Shown here: piece after piece, positions 23,622 to 31,793 of the stretch
How positions within the stretch are numbered: the stretch's first letter is position 1
Layout of the letters: each line of letters begins with the position of its first letter
Assembly: GCF_008365405.1 (NCBI RefSeq)
Contig: NZ_QOKV01000021.1
Span: 1-64,000 of the forward strand
Direction of reading: 5' to 3'
Source: Azospirillum brasilense
GTDB taxonomy: Bacteria > Pseudomonadota > Alphaproteobacteria > Azospirillales > Azospirillaceae
DNA length: 64,000 nucleotides
Position numbers and translations under genes: made by a program
Notes under the pieces: model-generated
Databases searched by the model: none
What the model saw: the letters and a program-made list of their open reading frames with translations, nothing else
What the model was told of the DNA's origin: nothing

Positions 23622-25232
23622 TTACTTCTTGACCATGTAGACGCTGTCGTAGCTTTCGTTCACGCCGATGGCGGTCGTGACGGCGTTCTTGAAGCGCTTG
23701 TCCACGAAGGTCGGGAACTCCATCTCCAGCAGCCAGGCGACGGGCACGTCCTCGACCAGGATCTTCTGGGCGGCGGAGTAGAGCTGCTGGCGCTCCTCGT
23801 CCTTGTTGGTCTGGGCGGCCTGGGCGAACAGCTTGTCCACCTCGGGGTTGGCGTAGCCCATGGTGTTGGAGAACATCACGCCCTTGCGGATGTTGTCCGA
23901 GATGTAGGTGCGCGACACGCCGAGCGCCGGGTCGCCGTACTGGTAGACGAAGTTGAAGCTCAGGTCGTAGTCCCAGTTGGACACGCGGTTGACCCAGCCG
24001 GCGGCGTCGGTGGTCTCCAGCGTCACGTCGACGCCGACGCGCTTCATCGCCTGCTTCACATACTCGCCGAGACGGGTCCAGGTCTCGCCGTAGGGCATGA
24101 CGAGCAGGCGGACCTTGGCGCGCGTGCCGTCGGCGCCCTTCTTGTAGCCGGCCTCCTCAAGCAGCGCCTCGGCCTTCTTCGGGTCGTAGTCGTACTTGCG
24201 GACGTTCGGCTCGTGGAAGCGGGTGACCGAGTTCACCGGGCCGGTCGCCGGGCGGCCGAGGCCGAACCAGATCTTGTCGCGGATGAACTTGCGGTCGATG
24301 GCGTGCATCATCGCCTGCCGGAAGCGCTTGTCGTCCAGCGGCTTGTTGCGCGTGTTGATCTCGATCCAGGACAGCGGCGCGAAGAACTCGTAGCCCTTGG
24401 TCGTCATCTCGACGTTGGGCAGACCCTTCAGGCGCGGGACGTCGAAGGTCTCGATGTCGTTGAACTGGGTCTGCTGGACGGTGCCCTGCTCCACGGCGAC
24501 GGCGCGCGAGGCGGCGTCGGGGATCACGCGGAAATAGATGTCGTCCAGATAGGGCTTTCCGGCCTTCCAATACTCGTCGTTGCGGACGAGATGGATGTAG
24601 GAGCCCTTGTTCCACTCCTTGAACTTGAAGGGGCCGGTGCCGATCGGGGTGGCGTTGGCCGGGTTGGCCTTGAAGTCGGTGCCTTCATAGATGTGCTTCG
24701 GCATCATCGGGGCCGACGACACCTCGAAAGCCTGAAGGAACGGTCCGAACGGCTCCTTCAGCGTGAACTGGACGGTGTAGTCGTCCAGCGCCTCGATCTT
24801 CTCGCACTTGGAGAAGGTGGCGCGGGCGCGCGGGTGGGTCTCCATCAGGAACTTGGAGGTGGAGAAGACCACGTCGTGGGCGGTGAAGGGCTTGCCGTCG
24901 TGCCACTTGGCGTTCTTCACCAGCTTGAAGGTGTAGACCTTGCCGTCGGGCGAAACCTCCCAGCTCTCCGCCAGTTCCGGCTGCGGCTTCAGGTCGAAGC
25001 TGAAGGTCAGCAGTCCCTGGTAGATCTTGCCGGCGACCGTCTGCGTCGGACCCTGCTGGTTGAGGCCCAGCACCAGGATCGGCGGTTCCGGCTGGACGAT
25101 GATGTTCATCGTGCCGCCGCGCTCCTGCGCCGCGGCGACGCCGGGCACGGTCAGCGCCAGCGGCGCCGCCAATGCTGCGGCCAGCGCCGCGGCGGTCAGG
25201 GTTTGACGAAAGTGACGCAAACGATTGCTCAT
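23622..25232 (-). CDS. ABC transporter substrate-binding protein (peptide/nickel family, SBP_bac_5)
   Basis: A 536-residue periplasmic solute receptor. The first 36 residues form a Sec signal peptide with a long Ala/Leu core and a VAAAQE cleavage site. The mature protein has the family motifs AESWEVSPDGKVYTFKLVKNAKWHDGKPFTAHDVVFS in the first lobe and LEEAGYKKGADG with RVRLLVMPYG-type strands in the second. Such proteins bind oligopeptides but also opines, acylated amines or glycosides. In this operon, the ligand should be what the two M20 hydrolases and the deacetylase-like enzyme act on. It lies 41 bp after the M20 deacylase gene. Confidence 0.94.
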   Translation of the reverse strand: MSNRLRHFRQTLTAAALAAALAAPLALTVPGVAAAQERGGTMNIIVQPEPPILVLGLNQQGPTQTVAGKIYQGLLTFSFDLKPQPELAESWEVSPDGKVYTFKLVKNAKWHDGKPFTAHDVVFSTSKFLMETHPRARATFSKCEKIEALDDYTVQFTLKEPFGPFLQAFEVSSAPMMPKHIYEGTDFKANPANATPIGTGPFKFKEWNKGSYIHLVRNDEYWKAGKPYLDDIYFRVIPDAASRAVAVEQGTVQQTQFNDIETFDVPRLKGLPNVEMTTKGYEFFAPLSWIEINTRNKPLDDKRFRQAMMHAIDRKFIRDKIWFGLGRPATGPVNSVTRFHEPNVRKYDYDPKKAEALLEEAGYKKGADGTRAKVRLLVMPYGETWTRLGEYVKQAMKRVGVDVTLETTDAAGWVNRVSNWDYDLSFNFVYQYGDPALGVSRTYISDNIRKGVMFSNTMGYANPEVDKLFAQAAQTNKDEERQQLYSAAQKILVEDVPVAWLLEMEFPTFVDKRFKNAVTTAIGVNESYDSVYMVKK

Positions 25233-25273
25233 GTCTGAAGCCCCCTTATTGTTTGGTTCTCTTCACGCGACCG

Positions 25274-26587
25274 TTATGGATCGATGGATTCCAGGCCGCA
25301 CCAGTCGGCCATGAACAGGGCCAGCACGGCGGTGACCTTCGCCACGCTGTCGAGCGAGACGGACTCGTCGATGCCGTGGATGCGCTCCGCCTCCGGGCCG
25401 TAGCAGGTGGCCGGCGTGTCGCCGTACAGGACGAAGTTGCGGACGTCGGTGGTGCAGGTCTGGGCCAGCTTCGGGGCCGGAGCCCCGAAGATCGACCGGT
25501 GCGCGGCGTCCAGCGCCTCCAGCATTGGGTGATCGGGGTCCAGCGTGCAGCCCTCGGCCTGGAAGCCGCGGAAGATGACGCGGGCGTCGATCCCCTTGAG
25601 GTCGGAGTCGCCGCGGCAGGCCTCGGCCACCGCGCGCTCGATCTCGGCGCTGACCTCGGCGGCGGCGCGGCCCGGCGGGAAGCCGAAGCGCAGCTCCATC
25701 CGGCAGCGGGTGGGGACGGAGGACGCCCATTCGCCGCCGTCGATGTGCCCGACATTCAGGTTGTAGGGATGGTGATGGTGCGCATAGGCCGGATGCCGCC
25801 CGTCGGGGTGGTTCCAGGCCGATTCCAGCGCCTTCAGATGCTTCAGCACGCGGAAGGCCGCCTCGATGGCGTTCAGCCCGGCGCCGGTGTCCAGCACATG
25901 GGCGGGACGGCCGGTCACCTCCAGCTCGCAGCGGATCACGCCGACCTGGGCGATCTGGAGCGTGTGGTTGAAGGGTTCCGGGATCACCGCGGCGTCGGCC
26001 TTGTAGCCGCGGGCGACGCAGGCGAGCGCGCCGTTGCCGGTGCATTCCTCCTCGACCACCGACTGGAGATAGACCGGCGCGGCGGGCTGGACGCCCAGGC
26101 TCCGCAGCGCCTTGAAGGCCATGACGTAGGCGGCGATGCCCGCCTTCATGTCGCCGGCGCCGCGCCCGTAGAGGCGCCCGTCGCGGACCACCGGCTCGAA
26201 GGGCGGGGCGGACCACAGCTCTTCCGGACCGGTCGGCACCACGTCGATGTGGCCGTTCAGGATCAGCGACTTGCCGGTCGCGCGCCGGGGCTTGTGGACG
26301 CCGACGACGTTCTCGCGCCCTTCATAGGAGATCAGGGAGGGGGACCAGCCGGGCTGGGCCTTCAGCGCCTCCTCGTCGATGGCGAAGCGGTCCACCTCCA
26401 GGCCCATATCCCGGAAGATCCGTTCCATCAGATCCTGCGCCGGGCCTTCCTGCCCCAGAAGGCTGGGGCTCCGGACCAGATCGGACAGCAGGCTCACTCC
26501 GTCCTCGCGCAGCTTCGCCACCGCGCCCAGGATCGCATCCCGGTCCACGGCTGCAATGCTCCGCCCACCCTCGTGGGATGCGGGCAT
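25274..26587 (-). CDS. M20 peptidase, ArgE/DapE-family deacylase
   Basis: A 437-residue metallo-amidase. The metal site is visible: LILNGHIDVVPTGPEE (His, Asp), YGRGAGDMKAGIAAYVMAF (Asp), VVEEECTGNGALAC (general base and metal Glu), and near the C-terminus IDESVSLDSVAKV in place of the usual His-bearing loop, where GIDE provides the region. The lid domain contains GRPAHVLDTGAGLNAIEAA. Members remove acetyl, succinyl or formyl groups from amino acids. It is the first gene of the minus-strand operon and starts 215 bp from the divergent LysR gene. Confidence 0.9.
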   Translation of the reverse strand: MPASHEGGRSIAAVDRDAILGAVAKLREDGVSLLSDLVRSPSLLGQEGPAQDLMERIFRDMGLEVDRFAIDEEALKAQPGWSPSLISYEGRENVVGVHKPRRATGKSLILNGHIDVVPTGPEELWSAPPFEPVVRDGRLYGRGAGDMKAGIAAYVMAFKALRSLGVQPAAPVYLQSVVEEECTGNGALACVARGYKADAAVIPEPFNHTLQIAQVGVIRCELEVTGRPAHVLDTGAGLNAIEAAFRVLKHLKALESAWNHPDGRHPAYAHHHHPYNLNVGHIDGGEWASSVPTRCRMELRFGFPPGRAAAEVSAEIERAVAEACRGDSDLKGIDARVIFRGFQAEGCTLDPDHPMLEALDAAHRSIFGAPAPKLAQTCTTDVRNFVLYGDTPATCYGPEAERIHGIDESVSLDSVAKVTAVLALFMADWCGLESIDP

Positions 26588-26802
26588 GACGACTCCGTTC
26601 TTACCACTCCACCGCGCAGTCGTCCGTGTGGGTCGGCAAATCGCCGGGAAGAAACCGGGGCGATTTCGACTTTCGGACTATGACCCTGATTTTGCCCGGT
26701 TGGGCGAAGCCGGGGATCGACCGCTGACGACAGGCGTATTACAATTCAGCTTCTCATCCTCCGCCAAATCGATAATCCTCATTGCCGACATAAGCAGGAT
26801 TT

Positions 26803-27822
26803 ATGGCGATGGGTTTCCCCCCGATGACGGCGCGCGATCTGGAGCGGCTCGGCCACCAGCTCGACTGGAACCTGCTGCGCACCTTCATGGTGATCGTGCA
26901 GGAGCAGGGGCTGACCCGCGCGGCGCAGCGTCTCGGGCTGACCCAGCCGGCGGTGTCCCAGGCCCTGAAACGGCTGGAGGACCAGATCGGCCGCAGCCTG
27001 ATCGAGCGCGGGCAGGGCCGTTTCCGCGTGACCGAGGCGGGCGAGATCATCTACGCCGAGGTGCTGGAGATCTACGGCAACATCTCCCGCTTCGCCGTCC
27101 TGATGCGCGACATCCGCGAGGAGATTTCCGGCCACATCCGTATCCTGCTGGCCAGCCGAATTCAGTCGCTGCTGTTCGACGCCTTGCTGGAGCGCTTCCA
27201 CGCCACCCATCCCCAGGTGACCTTCCGGCTGGACGTGATGGCGAGCGCCGACGTCCACATGGCGATCCAGCAGAAGACCGGCTCGCTCGGCCTCTGCCTG
27301 ATGCGGGAGCCGCCGCCGCTGGTCGAGCACGCGCTGTTCGCCCGCCAGATCTACCGCCTCTATTGCGGGCCGCGGCACCATCTGTTCGGCCGCACCGGCC
27401 TGACGCTGAGCGATCTGCGCAGCGAGGGCTTCGTCTCCTTCACCTCCGACCAGATCGGTGGGGTGCTGTCGCCGCTGGCCGTCTTCCGCGCGCAGGAGGG
27501 GATCGAGAGCCGGATCGTCGGCGCCTCGGTCAATCTGGACGAGGTGCGTCGCATGATCTCCGTCGGGCTGGGGATCGGGCCGCTGCCGCGCCATGTGGCG
27601 GAGCGTGACGTGCGCGACGGGCTGCTCTGGCCCCTGCCGCCGGAGGAGGGGGTGGCGCCGGTGGACATCCATCTGCTGTGGAATCCCGCCTCCAAGATGA
27701 ACCGGGCGGAGCGCGCCTTCATCGAGCATTGCCGCGCCGCCATCGCCGGCATCCCGCTCGACCTGCGTTTCGATCCGGCGGCGGTGAGCGAGTGGATCGA
27801 CCGCCAGTTCGGCGGCGACTGA
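26803..27822 (+). CDS. LysR family transcriptional regulator
   Basis: A 339-residue regulator. The winged helix-turn-helix occupies residues about 22-80 (LLRTFMVIVQEQGLTRAAQRLGLTQPAVSQALKRLEDQIG). A type-2 periplasmic-binding-like effector domain follows from about residue 108. AGGA precedes the ATG at 26803; an ATG at 26824 would remove seven residues. The divergent layout is typical of LysR control, so it probably activates the ten-gene operon from the 215-bp shared region when a pathway intermediate binds. Confidence 0.94.
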   Translation: MAMGFPPMTARDLERLGHQLDWNLLRTFMVIVQEQGLTRAAQRLGLTQPAVSQALKRLEDQIGRSLIERGQGRFRVTEAGEIIYAEVLEIYGNISRFAVLMRDIREEISGHIRILLASRIQSLLFDALLERFHATHPQVTFRLDVMASADVHMAIQQKTGSLGLCLMREPPPLVEHALFARQIYRLYCGPRHHLFGRTGLTLSDLRSEGFVSFTSDQIGGVLSPLAVFRAQEGIESRIVGASVNLDEVRRMISVGLGIGPLPRHVAERDVRDGLLWPLPPEEGVAPVDIHLLWNPASKMNRAERAFIEHCRAAIAGIPLDLRFDPAAVSEWIDRQFGGD

Positions 27823-28141
27823 TCCTTCCGCGTTTTTGCTGTCCCGTTTCCGATGCCCTAAGGGGTGTGCGCCGTCATCCAGTGGGTGACGCGGCGCTGC
27901 GTTTGCGCGCCGGCAAGAGGCCGCAAGCAAAAATTCCCATTCTCTTCCCCGCTCTTTGATAAGCGGAAGATTCCTTTTTGCAAAACAGAGACTTCCTGGA
28001 GTCTTCGCAAAGGATCCCGGGAATCTCACAAAAATGCCCCGCCGCCCGCCGTCATCGAATTGGTAGTAGATGCATATGCCAAAGGGCGAAATCGCCTAAG
28101 AACTCATACCAGAAGACAACATCTTAAGAGAGCATTGACAT
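27823..28141. other. Intergenic region and leader of the beta-helix gene
   Basis: No gene is supported in these 319 bp. The second half is clearly lower in GC than its surroundings, as expected for a promoter of the 937-residue beta-helix gene. At 27977-28011 a nested structure is visible: an AGACT/AGTCT hairpin (27989-27993 with 28000-28004) framed by TTTGC and GCAAA arms. A second small hairpin (CCGCT...AGCGG) lies just upstream near 27950. The start codon has only a weak purine tract (AAGAGAG). Confidence 0.5.
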
Positions 28142-30955
28142 ATGGCTAACCTGTACGGACCGAAGACGCTGACGGCCCCCGCTGGTGCGATCGTCATAGC
28201 ACCGGGCGCCAACATCCAATCCATCGTCAATGGCGCTCCCGCTGGCGCGACCTTCTGGTTGCAGCCGGGCGAGTACCGTCTCCAGTCGATCACCCCCAAG
28301 GACAACCAGACCTTCATCGGTGCCGAGGGCGCCGTGCTGAACGGGTCGAAGCTGCTGACCGGCTTCACCCAGGACAGCGCCGGGCGCTGGGCGGTCGGCG
28401 GCCAGACCCAGCAGGGCGAGCGCCGCGCGACGGACGAGGCGACGCCCGGCGCGATGCGCGCCGGCTATCCGGAAACCGTCTATGTCGACGACAAGCCGCT
28501 GACCCCCGTTGACGCCCTGTCGAAGCTGAAGGCGGGAACCTTCTACTTCGACTACAACGCCGACAAGATCTATCTGGGCGACAACCCGGCGGGGCACAAG
28601 GTGGAGGCCGGGACCACCGCCCGTGCCTTCGGCGGCACCGCGGACGGCGTGACGGTCAAGAACCTCGTCATCGAGAAATACACCCCGCCGGCCCAGGAAG
28701 GCGCCATCCAGGGCGACGTCAACTGGACCATCCAGGACAACGAGCTGCGGCTGAACTACGCGGTCGGCGCCACGGCGCAGGACGGCAGCAAGTTCATCGG
28801 CAACTACGTCCACGACAACGGCGAGATGGGGCTGGGCGGCGCCGGGACCAAGATCCTGGTCGAAGGCAACGAGATCGCGCGCAACGGCGCCTGGTCGGGC
28901 ATCGACGTGTTCTGGGAGGGCGGCGGCACCAAGTTCGCCTACACCACCGATCTGGTGGTCCGCGGCAATTACTCCCACGACAACACCGGCTTCGGCCTGT
29001 GGACCGACATCGACAATGTCGGGACGCTGTACGAGAACAACGTCCTCGTGAACAACAGCGGCGGCGGCATCACCCACGAGATCAGCTACGACGCCGTCAT
29101 CCGCAACAACGTGATGGTCGGCAACGGCGCCAAGCCGCAGGCCGAGGGATGGTTGTGGGGCGGGTCGATCCAGATCCAGAACTCGCAGAACGTCGAGGCC
29201 TACGGCAACAAGATCGACATCACCGGGGTCAAGGGCGCCAACGGCATCGTGATGATCCAGCAGGACCGCGGCGCCGGGGAATTCGGGACCTGGACCACGA
29301 CCAACAACAAGGTCCACGACAACATCATCGTCTCGAAGGACGGCAACGGCCAGTCGGGCGGCGTGGCCGACCACAACGAAGCCGGCATGTTGAACGGTGG
29401 CAACGTGTGGGACAACAACACCTACTACATGCCGGACGGCGACCGCTGGCGCTGGGGCGACTTTCCGGAAGGCGACAGCTGGTCCGCCTACATGAACGCG
29501 ACCACGCAGGACGAGCATTCGACCCTGTCCCAGGCCTATCCCTCGACCGCCGGCTGGACGACGGTCACACCCACCGCACCGCCGGCCCCCACCCCGGCCG
29601 ACACCACGCCGCCCACCGTCAAGGTGAGCATCGCCGACAGCAACGTGACCAAGGGTGAGGCGCCGCTCGTCACCTTCGCCTTCAGCGAGGCGGTGAAGGG
29701 CTTCGCGCTGGCCGACACCACGGTGAAGGGCGGCGCGCTGAGCGGCTTCAAGACGGTGGACGCCTCCACCTACACCGCCGTCTTCACGCCCTCGACCAAC
29801 ACGAAGATCACCGATGCTAATGTCGCGGTGAAGGCCAGCAGCTACACCGATCTCGCCGGCAACGCGGGCAAGGCGGGAGCCTCCGCCGGCTTCGCGGTGG
29901 ACACCACGACGACCGCACCGACCGTCCCGACGACGCCGACGGCCAGCGTCACGACGATCAAGGTCAACGCCTCCGGCGCCGCAGCGGGCGGGGTGAACGC
30001 GCATTTCAAGGTGCTGGTGGACGGCAAGGCCATCGGCGACGCCACGGTCGGCACGGCGGCGAAGGACTACAGCTTCACCACCGCGTTGACCGCCGGGCAG
30101 CCGCACAAGGTGCAGATCCAGTACGACAACGACGGCTTCGTCAACGGGCAGGACCGCAACCTGTTCGTCAACAAGATCACCATCAACGGCACCGCCCACA
30201 ACCCGACCGACGGGATCGTCAGCTACGACAAGGGTGCGCTGGACGGCAAGGACGTGGTCAAGGGCCAAGCCGGCCTGTGGTGGAACGGCACGCTGGTCGT
30301 CGACGCCCCCGCCAAGGAGTTCCCCGCGGGCGGCACGCTGCCGCAGAGCGGTCCCAGCACCACGACGATCACCGTCAACGCCTCCGGTGCGGCGGCCGGC
30401 GGGGTGAACGCCCATTTCAACCTGCTGGTGGACGGCCAGAAGGTCGGGGAGGGCGTGGCCGGCACCTCGGCCAAGGACTACAGCTTCACCACCAGCCTGT
30501 CCGCCGATCAGGCGCACAAGGTGCAGATCCAGTACGACAACGACGCCATGGTGAACGGGCAGGACCGCTCGCTGATCGTCAACAAGATCACGATCAACGG
30601 CAAGGCGGTCGCGCCCACCGACGGCATCGTCACCTACGACAAGGGCGCGCTGGACGGCAAGGACGTGGTCAAGGGCCAAGCCGGCCTGTGGTGGAACGGC
30701 ACGCTGGTCGTCGACGCCGACAAGGGCTTCTTCCCCTCGGCCACCCCGGTCGGCGAGGCCACGGCGCTGGCGCTCGACGCCGGGACGGACAGCGTGTGGA
30801 GCCACGTCGCAGCCCAGCAGGCGGCCGCCGCTCCGGTTGCCGCGGCCGACGCGGCGGCGTTGGCGAACAGCTTGTACGGGGCCATGCCGGTCGAGGCCGG
30901 CTATGACCCGCTGTTCGACCACATCGACCCGTCGCTGCTGAGCCACGCGGCGTAA
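28142..30955 (+). CDS. Right-handed beta-helix protein with Ig-like and two xylan-binding-like modules
   Basis: A 937-residue protein. Residues 1 to about 450 form a parallel beta-helix (many N-x-hydrophobic-x-G-N turns such as IEGNEIARNGAWSGID and VIRNNVMVGNG), the fold of pectate lyases, epimerases and polysaccharide-binding proteins. About 485-590 is a bacterial Ig-like domain starting TTPPTVKVSIADS. Two copies of a CBM60-like calcium-dependent carbohydrate module follow (about 600-720 and 740-860; ITVNASGAAAGGVNAHF, IQYDND, NGQDR). There is no Sec or Tat signal; the acidic-hydrophobic C-terminus (DPLFDHIDPSLLSHAA) would suit type I secretion, but no exporter is nearby. It resembles the 501-residue protein at 55947-57452. 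A role on the exopolysaccharide is inferred from location. Confidence 0.85.
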   Translation: MANLYGPKTLTAPAGAIVIAPGANIQSIVNGAPAGATFWLQPGEYRLQSITPKDNQTFIGAEGAVLNGSKLLTGFTQDSAGRWAVGGQTQQGERRATDEATPGAMRAGYPETVYVDDKPLTPVDALSKLKAGTFYFDYNADKIYLGDNPAGHKVEAGTTARAFGGTADGVTVKNLVIEKYTPPAQEGAIQGDVNWTIQDNELRLNYAVGATAQDGSKFIGNYVHDNGEMGLGGAGTKILVEGNEIARNGAWSGIDVFWEGGGTKFAYTTDLVVRGNYSHDNTGFGLWTDIDNVGTLYENNVLVNNSGGGITHEISYDAVIRNNVMVGNGAKPQAEGWLWGGSIQIQNSQNVEAYGNKIDITGVKGANGIVMIQQDRGAGEFGTWTTTNNKVHDNIIVSKDGNGQSGGVADHNEAGMLNGGNVWDNNTYYMPDGDRWRWGDFPEGDSWSAYMNATTQDEHSTLSQAYPSTAGWTTVTPTAPPAPTPADTTPPTVKVSIADSNVTKGEAPLVTFAFSEAVKGFALADTTVKGGALSGFKTVDASTYTAVFTPSTNTKITDANVAVKASSYTDLAGNAGKAGASAGFAVDTTTTAPTVPTTPTASVTTIKVNASGAAAGGVNAHFKVLVDGKAIGDATVGTAAKDYSFTTALTAGQPHKVQIQYDNDGFVNGQDRNLFVNKITINGTAHNPTDGIVSYDKGALDGKDVVKGQAGLWWNGTLVVDAPAKEFPAGGTLPQSGPSTTTITVNASGAAAGGVNAHFNLLVDGQKVGEGVAGTSAKDYSFTTSLSADQAHKVQIQYDNDAMVNGQDRSLIVNKITINGKAVAPTDGIVTYDKGALDGKDVVKGQAGLWWNGTLVVDADKGFFPSATPVGEATALALDAGTDSVWSHVAAQQAAAAPVAAADAAALANSLYGAMPVEAGYDPLFDHIDPSLLSHAA
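30236..30307 (+). repeat. 72-bp perfect direct repeat, copy 1
   Basis: Identical base for base to 30647-30718, 411 bp downstream and in frame (137 codons). It encodes the end of the first carbohydrate-binding module (ALDGKDVVKGQAGLWWNGTL and VVDA). Confidence 0.92.
30647..30718 (+). repeat. 72-bp perfect direct repeat, copy 2
   Basis: Second copy of the repeat at 30236-30307, at the end of the second carbohydrate-binding module. Perfect identity in a region where the modules otherwise differ points to recent duplication or gene conversion. Confidence 0.92.
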
Positions 30956-30971
30956 CGCGGCCGGAACGGCG

Positions 30972-31004
30972 AAGGGCGGTCCAACCGACACTGGACCGCC
31001 CTTT
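30972..31004 (+). terminator. Rho-independent terminator after the beta-helix gene
   Basis: A 12-bp stem (AAGGGCGGTCCA / TGGACCGCCCTT) with an 8-base loop and a short T run, 16 bp after the stop codon. Confidence 0.85.
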
Positions 31005-31091
31005 GTCGGATGTCGAAACCGCATGGCCTTTGCGGGCTTGACGGCGATCCCAGCCGGTATCAATCTTTGATACTACGCCTGGAGACACGGC

Positions 31092-31388
31092 ATGAGTGGT
31101 CGGAATTTCAGCCTGACGGAGCGGTTGAGCGCGTTCATCGACCGGCAGGTCGAGGACGGGCGGCACCAGAATGCCAGCGAGGTCGTTCGCGAGGCGCTGC
31201 GTCGCTATCAGGACGATTTGGACGCAGAGCGCGCCAGCCTCGCCGCCATCGAGGCCATTGCCGAACGTGGAACGACAGCCATCGAGCGCGGAGACTATCG
31301 GCTGGTGGACGGCGAGGAGGATCGGCGCGCGCTGCTCGCCGACCTGAACCGCCGGGCGTCGGAGCGTGCCGCGGCCCGGAAGGGCTGA
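31092..31388 (+). CDS. ParD-like antitoxin
   Basis: A 98-residue antitoxin of the ribbon-helix-helix class. Residues 1-45 (RNFSLTERLSAFIDRQVEDGRHQNASEVVREALRRYQ) are the DNA-binding dimer unit of the ParD/CopG group; the rest is a charged tail that would wrap the toxin. It is followed after two bases by the ParE-like toxin gene. Such pairs repress their own promoter, which should lie in the 88 bp between the terminator and this start. Confidence 0.92.
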   Translation: MSGRNFSLTERLSAFIDRQVEDGRHQNASEVVREALRRYQDDLDAERASLAAIEAIAERGTTAIERGDYRLVDGEEDRRALLADLNRRASERAAARKG

Positions 31389-31390
31389 CC

Positions 31391-31774
31391 GTGGGTAAAT
31401 TCCGCCTGTCCGCACCGGCGGAAGCAGACCTCGACGCGATCCTGGACTGGAGCGAGGAGCGATTCCACGCGGTCGGCCGCATGCGTTACGCGGCCCTCCT
31501 CGTCCAGGCGATGCAGGACTTGGCCGACGACCCGCGGCGGGAGGGCGTCGAGTGGGTTCGGACCTTGAAACAGTCCGTCGGCCTGTACCACGCCTGGCAC
31601 AGCCGGGATCATGATCCCGATCCGGCGGAACGGGTCCATGATCCGCGACACGCGGTCGTGTTCCGCATCGCCGAGGATGGCGTCGTGGACCTACTGGACT
31701 TCGTTCACGACCACATGTTGCGCGGCCGGGCGCTGCGCCGCATCGTGCGCGGGAGCCAATCGCCTCGGCATTGA
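31391..31774 (+). CDS. ParE/RelE-family toxin
   Basis: A 127-residue toxin of the RelE/ParE superfamily. The GTG start lies two bases after the antitoxin stop. Family features are the N-terminal KFRLSAPAEADLDAILDWSEERF, the middle RYAALLVQAMQDLADDP and the C-terminal strand region HAVVFRIAEDGVVDLLDFVHDHM with the Arg-rich end. ParE members poison gyrase, RelE members cleave mRNA; the pairing with a ParD-type antitoxin favours the former. It ends 19 bp from the convergent glycosyltransferase gene. Confidence 0.9.
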   Translation: MGKFRLSAPAEADLDAILDWSEERFHAVGRMRYAALLVQAMQDLADDPRREGVEWVRTLKQSVGLYHAWHSRDHDPDPAERVHDPRHAVVFRIAEDGVVDLLDFVHDHMLRGRALRRIVRGSQSPRH

Positions 31775-31793
31775 TCCTGTCCGAACGCTGCTC

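Noticed and set aside
28124-31063. A 979-codon open frame antisense to the large beta-helix gene
   Set aside because: It is Val/Asp/Arg/Gly-rich shadow translation with repeats that mirror the sense-strand repeats; the sense protein has recognisable domains.
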